In this document: piece by piece, positions 14,678 through 22,571 of the stretch
How positions within the stretch are numbered: position 1 is the stretch's first letter
Layout of the letters: each line of letters begins with the position of its first letter
The notes under the pieces: generated by a model
What the model was told of the DNA's origin: nothing
Seen by the model: only the letters and a program-made list of their open reading frames with translations
Databases searched by the model: none
Program-made: the position numbers and the translations under genes
Virus record (IMG/VR): IMGVR_UViG_3300025010_000082
Coordinates: 1-51,411 of that record
From: a virus
Reading direction: 5' to 3' (one strand)
DNA length: 51,411 nt

Positions 14678-16923
14678 TGGCACTCTGGACTCCATTAGAA
14701 ACAACCACAGATCTATGGCATGACGCCGCAGATGCCACGACCATGACCATTGTCACCGGGGTCAGTGAGTGGCGAGACAAAAAAGGTAATGGCAAAAAAG
14801 CCTCGCAGGCCACAGGTAGCAAACAGCCCGTGGTTATTCCAGCCGGTCTGAATGGGCTGGACGTGTTGCGGTTCACGGCCGCCTCTCTGCAATGCCTGAC
14901 TGGCTCTGTCTCCTTGCTTCCTGGTGCAACGCAGGCCACCGTTTTCGTGGTTTATGCGCCTCGAGTCACCAGCGGTAATATGTCTGTTTTCGGTCAGACG
15001 GCGGGAACCGGTACAAACACCTGGCGAGATTTGGGATTTCGAACGGCTGGCGCAGTCGGAGATCCATACCTCGCAACGTATGCCGGAGACCTCACCGATT
15101 CTGTCGCCATCTCAGCATCGCCAAAGGTGGCGTCGTATAAATATGACGGCACGACGCTATCGTTATATCGCCACGGTGCGCTAATCGCCTCTGGTGCTAG
15201 AGCCCTTAATACCGTTAATGTGACCTATGAGATCGGACACAACGCCGGTGGTAGCTATCCTGATATGGATTTGGCGGAAATCATTGTCGTGCTGTCGGTG
15301 CTGTCGGATGCTGACCGGCAACTGTTTGATGGATATCTACATTGGAAATGGGGCCTGCAAGACAATCTTCCAGCCGATCATCCATATAAATCCGCAGCGC
15401 CGACCATCCCAGATACTACGATTCTCCGCAGACTACTCAGCCAGCCATATGCCCTCGAAGGGACCCTGCTGACCCTGTTGCCCCAGCTTTACCACCTCAC
15501 CACCCCGTTCACCGCCACCTGTTCCCAGTTCTATGGCCTGCAGCTGCTCGCCGTCCTGGCCCAGCGTTACGGCGATGTGCCGGCAGTACGGGCACATCTT
15601 GAGCAGTATTACGGCTCGGCCGATCTGCTGCGGCGCCTGCTCGCCCAGCCCTACGGCGACGCCTTGCAGTTGTGCCAGACTTTAGTTGAGAACTGGAATT
15701 TGCCCGGTGATTTGCTGGCAATTATGGAAATGAGGTATTTTATTTCAGAAGGAGATTTACGAGCTTTAATGTCGTATAATTATGATCTTTCTGAATATAC
15801 TTTACTTCGACAAAAGCTTGAACAAATTTATATTGCTGGATCAGATGCAGAGGAAGTGCAAGAACCTTTATTTTCTGTAACTACGAACAATGGCGAGTCG
15901 CTAAAGCCTCATCATATAAATATTGAAATCGATGAAGGCGAGTATGCAATAAAAGGAGAAATACACCTTGCGGATCAAAATGATTTTCTCCTTTGTAAAC
16001 ATATTGAAACTGAAATTATTATCCCGATAGATTCAACAGAATATCATTTACTCGTTGAGGGACCAAGGCAATCAAGGCCTGAGTGGGGCAGAGTTGAATA
16101 TTATATTCCTCTTGCTTCAAAAACGATTCTTCTTGATAGCCCATATGCAACACCAATAGATCAAGAATTTACTGGCGCATTGGCTTCTGTAATTGTTGCT
16201 GGTCTTGCCGCCATTAAGTCAATTACAGTAATTTGGCAATTGATTGATTGGTATATTCCAATAGGAGTTTTAACAGCAAACAACGAATCACCATTATCTA
16301 TAATCAGGAGGGTTGTAAATGCTGTTGGCGGGATACTTCAATCCTCTCCAGCTGGTGAATTGATTTGCCTTCCGGAATACCCGATATCAACAACAGAATG
16401 GGAAACTGTAACGCCAGATTTTTATTTGACTGATATGGATAACTTTTTTTCTGTCGATTCAACTTCTGATATTCGAGAAGGATATAATCGGTTTTTGATT
16501 TCGGATAAAGTAATTGATGAAAGTGGGTTGATTCTTGAACAGGTAGACATTGATGAGAATACCAAAGATATCTATGTTTATCAAGTTCCCTGGAATTCAC
16601 TGGAGCGAGTTATCCTCCATACTTCTGGTGGTGTTTGGGTATCAATAGTTGCTGAAGGAATTACCACAGAAGAAATAACAGAAATAGTAGAAATAATTGC
16701 CGGTGAAGGAATGACTCAGAAGCCTTTTTACAGTAAAGTTTCACACGATTATAAAGAGACCGAACTTGGATTAATTACCATAAATGAAGACAAAACAGTA
16801 TCTACTGAACTTAGCCAGAATTCATTAGTTGAAGTAGTTTACAATACGAAATATTGGAAGTTTAGAGTTCGGGATGCAGAGATAGAAAAAGTTCAGTTCT
16901 TCCCGGAGGCAATAGCAATATGA
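14677..16923 (+). CDS. Chimeric tail protein: LamG-like head, tyrosine repeats, hub-like tail
   Basis: The 748 residues show three zones. Residues about 1-240 form a LamG/jellyroll-type domain (DLWHDAADATTMT, WRDKKGNGKKASQ, LDVLRF) common in phage fibre proteins. Residues about 248-390 hold roughly ten degenerate 14-16-residue repeats of the form L-x-x-L-x-Q-x-Y. Residues about 400-748 are beta-rich and resemble tail-hub proteins. The DNA is GC-rich to about 15690 and AT-rich afterwards, so the gene is a fusion across a recombination junction. Host-surface binding by the first domain is inferred. Confidence 0.62.
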   Translation: MALWTPLETTTDLWHDAADATTMTIVTGVSEWRDKKGNGKKASQATGSKQPVVIPAGLNGLDVLRFTAASLQCLTGSVSLLPGATQATVFVVYAPRVTSGNMSVFGQTAGTGTNTWRDLGFRTAGAVGDPYLATYAGDLTDSVAISASPKVASYKYDGTTLSLYRHGALIASGARALNTVNVTYEIGHNAGGSYPDMDLAEIIVVLSVLSDADRQLFDGYLHWKWGLQDNLPADHPYKSAAPTIPDTTILRRLLSQPYALEGTLLTLLPQLYHLTTPFTATCSQFYGLQLLAVLAQRYGDVPAVRAHLEQYYGSADLLRRLLAQPYGDALQLCQTLVENWNLPGDLLAIMEMRYFISEGDLRALMSYNYDLSEYTLLRQKLEQIYIAGSDAEEVQEPLFSVTTNNGESLKPHHINIEIDEGEYAIKGEIHLADQNDFLLCKHIETEIIIPIDSTEYHLLVEGPRQSRPEWGRVEYYIPLASKTILLDSPYATPIDQEFTGALASVIVAGLAAIKSITVIWQLIDWYIPIGVLTANNESPLSIIRRVVNAVGGILQSSPAGELICLPEYPISTTEWETVTPDFYLTDMDNFFSVDSTSDIREGYNRFLISDKVIDESGLILEQVDIDENTKDIYVYQVPWNSLERVILHTSGGVWVSIVAEGITTEEITEIVEIIAGEGMTQKPFYSKVSHDYKETELGLITINEDKTVSTELSQNSLVEVVYNTKYWKFRVRDAEIEKVQFFPEAIAI

Positions 16924-17468
16924 ATTCTGGCGGACCAACAATAGTTGTAGATTTTGGGGAGTCGGTAGCCGAATCAGATCGTCAGTTTATTATCGAGTTG
17001 GATGAGGTAATGAATGTCGACGACCAAGGTGAAGTAAAAACTGAATTTTATAAAGATGATTTCATTTGGTTTCGGACTCATTACAATCATTCAAAATTGC
17101 AAGTTACCGCAATTAAAACCACAGCGGGTCAAGTGGTAGATCAAGGCCAGGTATCGAGATCAAAAACAGATGAGATGCTATTTGTCAATAACGACACTCC
17201 GGTCAGTGTCAATTATGAGATAGATGGTTCACCAAGTGCGGTCTGGTATTGCAATGAGGCTTCGTTAACTAAAACAGAAGGGGGATTGAAAGCCTCAAAT
17301 TCTCCTTGCATTGGAGATATTACATATTCATTTTCTTGCACTCTTTATCAGTTCAGACCGCCTCCTCTTTCTACTTCTGATTTTCAGAAAGTAGCGGATA
17401 GTCGAAAAATTGAATTGGATGAGGCGCAATATCCCATAGCCATAGTTTTTACCGTTGAGGCAGTATGA
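16920..17468 (+). CDS. Hypothetical tail-associated protein
   Basis: The 182-residue acidic, beta-rich protein begins with an ATGA overlap and ends in IAIVFTVEAV. Four cysteines are spread through the second half. It lies between the hub-like tail protein and two small genes, so it is probably a minor virion protein. No known family was recognised. Confidence 0.5.
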   Translation: MNSGGPTIVVDFGESVAESDRQFIIELDEVMNVDDQGEVKTEFYKDDFIWFRTHYNHSKLQVTAIKTTAGQVVDQGQVSRSKTDEMLFVNNDTPVSVNYEIDGSPSAVWYCNEASLTKTEGGLKASNSPCIGDITYSFSCTLYQFRPPPLSTSDFQKVADSRKIELDEAQYPIAIVFTVEAV

Positions 17469-17779
17469 GAATTCAAGTTGCCAGGCCCCCAGGAAACAAT
17501 CAAGGCCCAGACATCGTAGAATCGCTTCTAACGACTGAACAGGCCGGCATAGCTAGGGGTACAAGGGAAATAGATTATCATTGCAGTAATCGCAGTGTAG
17601 AGCGCGGAAACTGCACTTTGCTTCCTTATATGCCGGTTGGAAAATTGATGAATGTAACTGAAGAATCTGGCCAGTATCGAGGGAAGTTAAAACTATATGC
17701 CATAACGATTGATATCTCTGAAAATGGCAGGCAGTTTTCGGCCACAACTTCCATAGCAATCGAACGAGAAATGAGATGA
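17465..17779 (+). CDS. Hypothetical tail-associated protein
   Basis: The 104 residues overlap the preceding stop. The protein has a short beta domain (GKLKLYAITIDIS) and three cysteines, with no motif that I can name. The cluster context suggests a small virion assembly protein. Confidence 0.45.
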   Translation: MRIQVARPPGNNQGPDIVESLLTTEQAGIARGTREIDYHCSNRSVERGNCTLLPYMPVGKLMNVTEESGQYRGKLKLYAITIDISENGRQFSATTSIAIEREMR

Positions 17780-18009
17780 AAAAAGAAACTCTCATAAAGT
17801 TGTTTTCTCCTGAGAAGCAGATAAGCATTATTGCTACTGTTCAAAGAAGGATATCTGGCGATCTTTATCAATTGATTGATGATTCTGGAAGGCTTTTGCA
17901 AGCCAGGGGATCAATCCCAAGATATCCGGGTGATCGAGTCATTATTCAAAATGAGATAATTGTTTCGGCAATTGGAAAAGGAAAAGAAGTAAAAACATTT
18001 ATGGTGTAG
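17776..18009 (+). CDS. Hypothetical small beta-barrel-like protein
   Basis: The 77 residues contain strands with alternating hydrophobic residues and a GSIPRYPGDRVII turn, resembling a small OB/SH3-like barrel of the kind found in phage tail adaptors. It overlaps the previous gene by 4 nt. The function is unknown. Confidence 0.45.
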   Translation: MKKETLIKLFSPEKQISIIATVQRRISGDLYQLIDDSGRLLQARGSIPRYPGDRVIIQNEIIVSAIGKGKEVKTFMV

Positions 18010-18018
18010 GTGGACAAA

Positions 18019-18540
18019 ATGAAAACCAGTTCTATTTTAACAATATTGACAGTTACTCTGATTGCTCTAATTATTATTGCAATGACTTCCGGCTGCTCCA
18101 GTAATAATGATAACAAGCAGACTGGGCCAGGGGATACCACCGCAAAATATGATCCGTTTGCACAAGATGATACTGATAAAGCCATTGAGCAGGATATCGA
18201 TGCTGAGGAGCTCGAAGGAGTTGATTGGGTGGAGGTTCAACCTGTTCCTTATTCTGGCGCTGGTGAATTTTCTTCTGCAGTACGAAGCGTAAACACTTAT
18301 GGAGTTCGTAATGGCAATAGGCAGGCCTTCCGTGTCTTTCCAATGTTCAGGGGTGGAACTGCTATAGTTGTTTTTTCTGATCGGCCAAGAGAAGGTTATC
18401 GGGTCCAGTTAGGTAGAGCAAATCGAATCAGCAGTGGCCCCCATAATGGTTTTGTTGTAAAGAATTCAAAAGATAAAACCAATACATTTGTTCATTCGCC
18501 ATTTGGAAGACACCCATCTCGGGTAACTTTTCACCATTAA
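18019..18540 (+). CDS. Lipoprotein of unknown function
   Basis: The 173-residue protein starts at ATG 18019 after GTAGGTGG (GTG 18010 is less likely). It has a lysine plus a 20-residue hydrophobic stretch ending MTSGC, a lipobox, so export and lipidation are predicted. The mature part has a low-complexity acidic region and a basic C-terminus. Phage lipoproteins near the lysis cassette can act in superinfection exclusion or as outer-membrane spanins. The protein is longer than usual o-spanins, so the role is open. Confidence 0.6.
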   Translation: MKTSSILTILTVTLIALIIIAMTSGCSSNNDNKQTGPGDTTAKYDPFAQDDTDKAIEQDIDAEELEGVDWVEVQPVPYSGAGEFSSAVRSVNTYGVRNGNRQAFRVFPMFRGGTAIVVFSDRPREGYRVQLGRANRISSGPHNGFVVKNSKDKTNTFVHSPFGRHPSRVTFHH

Positions 18541-18553
18541 GGAGGAAACCAGC

Positions 18554-19180
18554 ATGAAAAGAATTGTTGCCGTAATTTTAATTTCGTTATCTGTATTATT
18601 GGTCGGGTGTGCTCCACATCAATTTGCCATGGATGATGGTGCTGTCCAGGTTGAGATGAAAAAGGAGATTTCAAGAACGGCTTGTTATCAGTCTCAAGCA
18701 ATGAATGGTCCAGACTATTCCAAACTGAGTGATATGGCCATTGTCATGATCGAGCAGCAGAAGGCTACCGCCCAATTGGTAGGCGCACTGACCGGCAAGC
18801 AGATTGATCCCTGTAGTAGTGGGACGAACTTGAACGATGTCTTAATCGCTGACTCCAACAATCGTAATAGGAGTGTCCAGGTTCTCGGAGGCGGCGCCCT
18901 CAAGCTCGGCGGGATAGTGGCCGGGGTGTGGGGCGCCACCGAGATCGTCGATTCAATCGGCAAGAATGCCGGCAGCACCTCGAATGTCGACACGGGCGGC
19001 GGCGATTCAACGGTCACCAACTCCCGCACCAATTCAGAGACCAACACCGACGTTTCCAACATCGGTGAAGAAGGCACAGCGACTACCAGCGGCAGTTTTG
19101 ATGCAACTGCTCCAGTAGCAGATCCTGTAGCCCCAGGCATAGACATTGTTGATACTCCGGTTGTAGTAACCGATAACTAA
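18554..19180 (+). CDS. Lipoprotein with low-complexity C-terminus
   Basis: The 208 residues begin MKRIVAVILISLSVLLVGC, a signal peptide with a clear lipobox (L-V-G-C), after a perfect AAGGAGG. A helical middle (MAIVMIEQQKATAQLVGALTGK) is followed by a Gly-rich hydrophobic segment and a Ser/Thr/Asn-rich tail. The stretch around 18880-19060 is GC-rich compared with its surroundings. It is predicted to sit in the cell envelope; exclusion or lysis roles are possible. Confidence 0.6.
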   Translation: MKRIVAVILISLSVLLVGCAPHQFAMDDGAVQVEMKKEISRTACYQSQAMNGPDYSKLSDMAIVMIEQQKATAQLVGALTGKQIDPCSSGTNLNDVLIADSNNRNRSVQVLGGGALKLGGIVAGVWGATEIVDSIGKNAGSTSNVDTGGGDSTVTNSRTNSETNTDVSNIGEEGTATTSGSFDATAPVADPVAPGIDIVDTPVVVTDN

Positions 19181-19368
19181 TGTCCTATATCTGCAAGACC
19201 TGTCGGCATTTATATGTTGGTGGGTCTAAATGCCCAGTTTGTAACTATCCAAATGAGGAAACTCATGAACGATTATCCACCTCCGCCAAAAGACAAGATA
19301 ATTGGGATAAAAGTGGATCTGAAGAAATTGGTAAAACTGATAAAACAGTTGTTCCAAAAGAAGAGTAA
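19180..19368 (+). CDS. Small zinc-ribbon protein
   Basis: The 62 residues open with CKTCRHLYVGGSKCPVC, two C-x2-C knuckles that should bind one zinc ion. The start overlaps the previous stop (TAATG), but no strong ribosome-binding site is visible. Its last third overlaps another short ORF in a different frame. The function is unknown. Confidence 0.5.
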   Translation: MSYICKTCRHLYVGGSKCPVCNYPNEETHERLSTSAKRQDNWDKSGSEEIGKTDKTVVPKEE

Positions 19369-19381
19369 GAAGCAGAAATGA
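19265..19381 (+). CDS. Very short basic protein
   Basis: This 38-residue ORF starts at ATG 19265 after ATGAGGA and ends with an ATGA overlap onto the next start at 19378. The product has a proline run (YPPPPKDK) and a strongly lysine-rich helix. It overlaps the zinc-ribbon gene in another frame. The ribosome-binding site and stop/start coupling, as elsewhere in this genome, are the reasons to regard it as real. Confidence 0.45.
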   Translation: MNDYPPPPKDKIIGIKVDLKKLVKLIKQLFQKKSKKQK

Positions 19382-19647
19382 AGTTCTGTTTTATTGGTTT
19401 CGCAATATTTTTGTTCTGTTCATGTGCTCCCAGGACAATGACTGGGGATGATTACATCAGGTTGATTATAGGAGACAAAGAGTATTATGAGATGGATCTC
19501 GCTGATAAAAAACGTAGGGCAATTCAAGGAAGCACTGGAAGCAGGGCAGCAAGTTTCAGATCCTGCAGGATGGAAGAATGTTGCCATTACTGCGAACCAA
19601 ATTGCTCTTATTCTAACCGCAGTTGTTCTTGGGTTGGAGGCTATTGA
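19378..19647 (+). CDS. Small lipoprotein overlapping the holin candidate
   Basis: The 89 residues begin with a short hydrophobic segment ending FCSC, a lipobox-like site. The first 50 residues look like coding sequence (TGDDYIRLIIGDKEYYEMDLADKKRR). The remaining 40 are an unlikely cysteine-rich stretch that overlaps the holin frame. An A6 tract at 19507-19512 sits where the meaningful frame seems to change. A frame change in the sequence, or a true nested o-spanin-like gene, are both possible. Confidence 0.4.
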   Translation: MKFCFIGFAIFLFCSCAPRTMTGDDYIRLIIGDKEYYEMDLADKKRRAIQGSTGSRAASFRSCRMEECCHYCEPNCSYSNRSCSWVGGY

Positions 19648-19807
19648 TGTTAAATTACCAGTAAACGACGAAGTAATAATCATTGTTTCTGGATCACTTG
19701 CTGGTCTTTTGAATGCTATAAACATCGTTTTGACAATTGTCACTACGAGAAAACTGAAAGGGGCAGATGCCTTAACTATTGGAACCCTAGAGGAGAAAAA
19801 ACCATGA
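19487..19807 (+). CDS. Putative holin
   Basis: The 106 residues contain an amphipathic start (FKEALEAGQQVSDPAGWKN) and two transmembrane segments (about residues 38-55 and 62-85, VNDEVIIIVSGSLAGLLNAINIVLTIV), followed by a charged tail. This size and topology, together with the nearby peptidase and lysozyme genes, fit a holin. The start is uncertain, because the frame is open upstream and no good ribosome-binding site precedes ATG 19487. Confidence 0.55.
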   Translation: MRWISLIKNVGQFKEALEAGQQVSDPAGWKNVAITANQIALILTAVVLGLEAIDVKLPVNDEVIIIVSGSLAGLLNAINIVLTIVTTRKLKGADALTIGTLEEKKP

Positions 19808-20067
19808 AGTATATTTTAATGTTTTTGCAGATGGTGCCAGCTATTATCGAAGCGGTACAAAAGATCGAGGAGTTCATTCCGGCTTCTGGTTGGGGAAAAG
19901 AAAAGATTACATCTATTCGGGAAAGCCTCAGCGTTATTTTCAAAGAGATTGATTCGGTCTGGCCGGCAATCGAAGTGTTTATTGGTGCTATGGTAAAACT
20001 GGCTAACCTTACTGGGGTATTCAAAAAACCTGAAGTTACCGAACCTGATACTGTCATAAAAGAATAA
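19804..20067 (+). CDS. Small lysis-cassette protein
   Basis: The 87-residue, mostly helical protein has a hydrophobic N-terminus and a second hydrophobic segment near residue 55-70 (WPAIEVFIGAMVKLANL). It overlaps the holin candidate by 4 nt. It could be a holin partner or regulator, but this is only position-based. Confidence 0.5.
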   Translation: MKYILMFLQMVPAIIEAVQKIEEFIPASGWGKEKITSIRESLSVIFKEIDSVWPAIEVFIGAMVKLANLTGVFKKPEVTEPDTVIKE

Positions 20068-20078
20068 GAGATATTTGA

Positions 20079-20134
20079 ACAAATTTTATATGGAGTTTTA
20101 ATATTAAATTTATGGAACTCCATATAAAATTTGT
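20079..20134 (+). terminator. 19-bp perfect stem-loop
   Basis: The perfect inverted repeat 20079-20097/20116-20134 with an 18-nt AT-rich loop lies in a 97-nt gene-free gap. The stem is AT-rich and has no long T tract after it, so it may be a weak terminator, a processing site or an mRNA-stability hairpin. Confidence 0.6.
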
Positions 20135-20167
20135 AATGAAATTTACAATCATCAAAGGAGAGGGTTG

Positions 20168-20575
20168 ATGTCAGAGCATGAAACGGAAAAATGTAATTTT
20201 GGGGAGGATGGGGTATGTGCTTTCCATGGCGTTGAAGTTGAGCGGAGACAGAGCGCGCGGATCTGGCAGTCTGGAATAGCTGGATGGGCTATCTTAATAA
20301 CAATGTTTGTGGCTGGAGCATATATATATGCCAGGGAAATAAAAGATGATATGCGTACTCAATATGTTACGGGCCTCAGTTCTGCGGTATCTGATATTAA
20401 GACTCTATCTAAACAGGTTGATACACTTGCGCAGGCTCAGGTAAGAACCGATGAGCGATATGTGTCTCTGATTGGAGCAATTAAAGATATGAATGGTAGT
20501 ATTACGACTCTGACATATATGATGTTTGAACAAAACAAACCCAAGTCCGATGATTCACGAAAGGTAAAGAAATGA
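20168..20575 (+). CDS. Membrane protein with coiled coil, lysis region
   Basis: The 135 residues start at ATG 20168 after AAAGGAGAGG. Residues about 35-55 are a transmembrane helix (SGIAGWAILITMFVAGAYIYA), preceded by a cysteine-containing cytoplasmic part and followed by an amphipathic coiled coil up to residue 110. One membrane span plus a periplasmic coiled coil fits an inner-membrane spanin or a holin-associated protein. No Rz family signature is visible. Confidence 0.5.
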   Translation: MSEHETEKCNFGEDGVCAFHGVEVERRQSARIWQSGIAGWAILITMFVAGAYIYAREIKDDMRTQYVTGLSSAVSDIKTLSKQVDTLAQAQVRTDERYVSLIGAIKDMNGSITTLTYMMFEQNKPKSDDSRKVKK

Positions 20576-21294
20576 TACTCAGAGACGGCATTACAGAAAC
20601 TCTTGATTATCGATGTGGGTTAATACCGGAAGTAAATCCTAGTGCTTCGTTATTTCCATTATATGCCGCAGCGCCTCCGGATGGTGGTATTGATCTTAGC
20701 AGGAGAGAGTTAATCAGTAAAAGAAGGGTCAAGAAGTTTGGTGACCCTATTCTTAACCAAGATGAGTGGTCTGCCTGTGGCGGGATGGCCATGACTGGTG
20801 CTCTTGAACACGAACCAGGTATTTGCTCCCTTGGTTCGCTCTGGGCACTCAATTTCTATTTTGATACTCAAGATCATGATCAATTCCCCGGCAGCGAAAG
20901 GCCGGGGGATCCAATTCAGGGGAAGGGAACCAGTTTAATTGCGCTTTGTCGAGAAGCCAAAAGAAGAGGCCTGATCAAAGGCTGGTATAACGCAAAAACC
21001 ATTGAAGAGGTTATTATCGGCCTTGGATATTATGGTTGTCCTATATTTGGTTTTGATTGGACAGATGGAATGTCCAATCCTGATCATAAAGGATTGTGTC
21101 ACCCTGTTGGAAGATCAATCGGTGGGCATGCTCATATAGGGACATTTGTTAATTTGAGAGACGATCTGATGGGCGGTCCTAATTCTTGGCCTCAATGGAA
21201 TAGGATAATGCATGGATTCTGGGTTATGAGAATTCCTGATGTTGAAAATAGACTCAAACGTGGTGGCGAATGCGTCTTTATTGATAAGGTATGA
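20572..21294 (+). CDS. Papain-like (C1-fold) cysteine peptidase
   Basis: The 240 residues carry the papain-family landmarks in order: Q63 and C69 in NQDEWSACGGMAMTGALE, H186 in GGHAHIG, and N204 in GPNSWPQW (matching N-S-W-G-x-x-W). The oxyanion glutamine, nucleophile, histidine and asparagine are therefore all present. There is no signal peptide. The gene sits between a membrane protein and the lysozyme-like gene, so a role in lysis, virion maturation or attack on host surface proteins is possible. Phage C1-type peptidases are uncommon. Confidence 0.75.
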   Translation: MILRDGITETLDYRCGLIPEVNPSASLFPLYAAAPPDGGIDLSRRELISKRRVKKFGDPILNQDEWSACGGMAMTGALEHEPGICSLGSLWALNFYFDTQDHDQFPGSERPGDPIQGKGTSLIALCREAKRRGLIKGWYNAKTIEEVIIGLGYYGCPIFGFDWTDGMSNPDHKGLCHPVGRSIGGHAHIGTFVNLRDDLMGGPNSWPQWNRIMHGFWVMRIPDVENRLKRGGECVFIDKV

Positions 21295-21296
21295 TA

Positions 21297-21770
21297 ATGA
21301 AAATCTCTGATGTTTTACAAGTTGTAATTTATCCCGGTTTGGCTTTGCTCCCAAAGCAAATGAATTCGCCGGCTGCAATAGCCATGCTATTAACGATAGG
21401 TCTGCAGGAATCGAGATTCCTCGATAGGCGACAAGTTGGTGGGCCAGCAAGAGGTTTTTATCAGTTTGAGAAGGGCGGTGGAGTAGCAGGGGTTTTGAAG
21501 CATCATCAAACCAGCATAATTATAAATGGAGTGCTTGATCGGCTCCAATATGATAGAAGTGTTTCTACAAGTTACTCGGCTATCGAACATAACGATGTTT
21601 TGGCTACGGCATTCGCCCGCCTATTGCTTTGGACACTACCAGATACCCTACCTCAAAAAGACGAGTACGAGCGATCCTGGGAACAATACATCGAGGCCTG
21701 GAGGCCAGGGAAACCACATCGACAGACTTGGAATGAATTCTACAGGCAGGCATGGGGGATTTTTGAATAA
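21297..21770 (+). CDS. Lysozyme-like endolysin
   Basis: The 157 residues begin at ATG 21297, with AAGG seven bases upstream (an ATG at 21291 also exists). The segment LLTIGLQESRFLDRRQVGGPARGFYQFEKGGG resembles the lysozyme/transglycosylase core, with E38 as the likely catalytic acid and the G-P-A-x-G-x-x-Q-F-E run typical of a group of phage endolysins. It is probably the peptidoglycan-cleaving enzyme of the lysis cassette and lacks a signal peptide, as expected when a holin releases it. Confidence 0.7.
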   Translation: MKISDVLQVVIYPGLALLPKQMNSPAAIAMLLTIGLQESRFLDRRQVGGPARGFYQFEKGGGVAGVLKHHQTSIIINGVLDRLQYDRSVSTSYSAIEHNDVLATAFARLLLWTLPDTLPQKDEYERSWEQYIEAWRPGKPHRQTWNEFYRQAWGIFE

Positions 21771-21985
21771 TGGGAAAGAACAATGCTGGTGAACTATTAA
21801 CCTTAGAAATCAACAAGGCACTTTGCAAGGACTGTAAAGAATGTGAAAAACTTCTCCCTAAATTCCGCTCTGTTTATAATGGGAAGATAAGCATTTCAGC
21901 CTGGGCATATCAGAGGGAAGATGTCAGGAGAGGGGTTGAGTCAGTTATTGAAGTTTGTAAGCAAAAAGCAATCTCTTTATATTGA
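21770..21985 (+). CDS. Ferredoxin-like small protein
   Basis: The 71 residues contain C19-x2-C22-x2-C25 and a distal C63, the four-cysteine arrangement of single-cluster ferredoxins (C-x2-C-x2-C ... C). The middle is helical (YQREDVRRGVESVIEVC). The gene overlaps the endolysin stop by one base. Iron-sulfur binding is suggested by the spacing, but zinc is equally possible. Its role in a lysis region is unknown. Confidence 0.5.
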   Translation: MGKNNAGELLTLEINKALCKDCKECEKLLPKFRSVYNGKISISAWAYQREDVRRGVESVIEVCKQKAISLY

Positions 21986-21994
21986 GAAAAGTTA

Positions 21995-22309
21995 ATGCAG
22001 TCACCGTTTCCAGCATTGTTGGCCTTATACCATATTGGTGTTATCGGAAAGATTGAGATAGACTACCGACACATGCATACCAATTTAAATGGAACATATG
22101 TCCGTCTTCATGGGAATCTTGGCAGTATAGATGGAAGATGGGATGAGTACAAAGAGTTTCTTGAAGTATCAGTGAATTGGAACAGCGTAGCGAATATCAA
22201 ACCAGTTTATAGTAAGCAACTTGAGGCCTGGTATATTTTTGCTGAGACAGAAAAGAAAGAGTTGAAGGAATATGCCAGATTGAAAAAGAAGTTCAAGGGG
22301 ATTTTATAA
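21995..22309 (+). CDS. Hypothetical protein, end of rightward block
   Basis: The 104-residue protein has a beta-rich centre (GTYVRLHGNLGSIDGRW) and a lysine-rich helical end. It is the last rightward gene and overlaps the end of the leftward gene by 17 nt. I see no recognisable domain. Confidence 0.5.
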   Translation: MQSPFPALLALYHIGVIGKIEIDYRHMHTNLNGTYVRLHGNLGSIDGRWDEYKEFLEVSVNWNSVANIKPVYSKQLEAWYIFAETEKKELKEYARLKKKFKGIL

Positions 22310-22571
22310 CTTTTTTCTGCTCCTCTATTTTTCTCAATAAACGCTCTGATCTTTTCCATTGCCGGTAATGGTTTTTGACTATTGCTGCTTGCAGTTTAAC
22401 CAGTTCGGCCTTTGCTTCTTTCCAGGTATTCCTTACTTTGATATAACTGGTTTCTTTGGATATCGGCGTGCCTGCAAGGAAAATTACATCCTCATTCTCC
22501 CGGACGATATCCACTTCGACAATTACTGGATCGACTTTGTCCGACCACATTCTGATGATGTAGCGTTTCAT
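22293..22571 (-). CDS. Hypothetical protein at the convergent junction
   Basis: The 92 residues begin at ATG 22571 in an ATGA overlap with the preceding gene. The sequence is beta-rich (KVDPVIVEVDIVRENEDVIFLAG) and then helical and basic. It ends 17 bases into the rightward gene, so the transcription units converge without a visible terminator. The function is unknown. Confidence 0.5.
   Translation of the reverse strand: MKRYIIRMWSDKVDPVIVEVDIVRENEDVIFLAGTPISKETSYIKVRNTWKEAKAELVKLQAAIVKNHYRQWKRSERLLRKIEEQKKVIKSP

Noticed and set aside
22293-22309. Terminator at the convergent junction
   Set aside because: The two genes overlap by 17 nt and no inverted repeat with T tract is present there.
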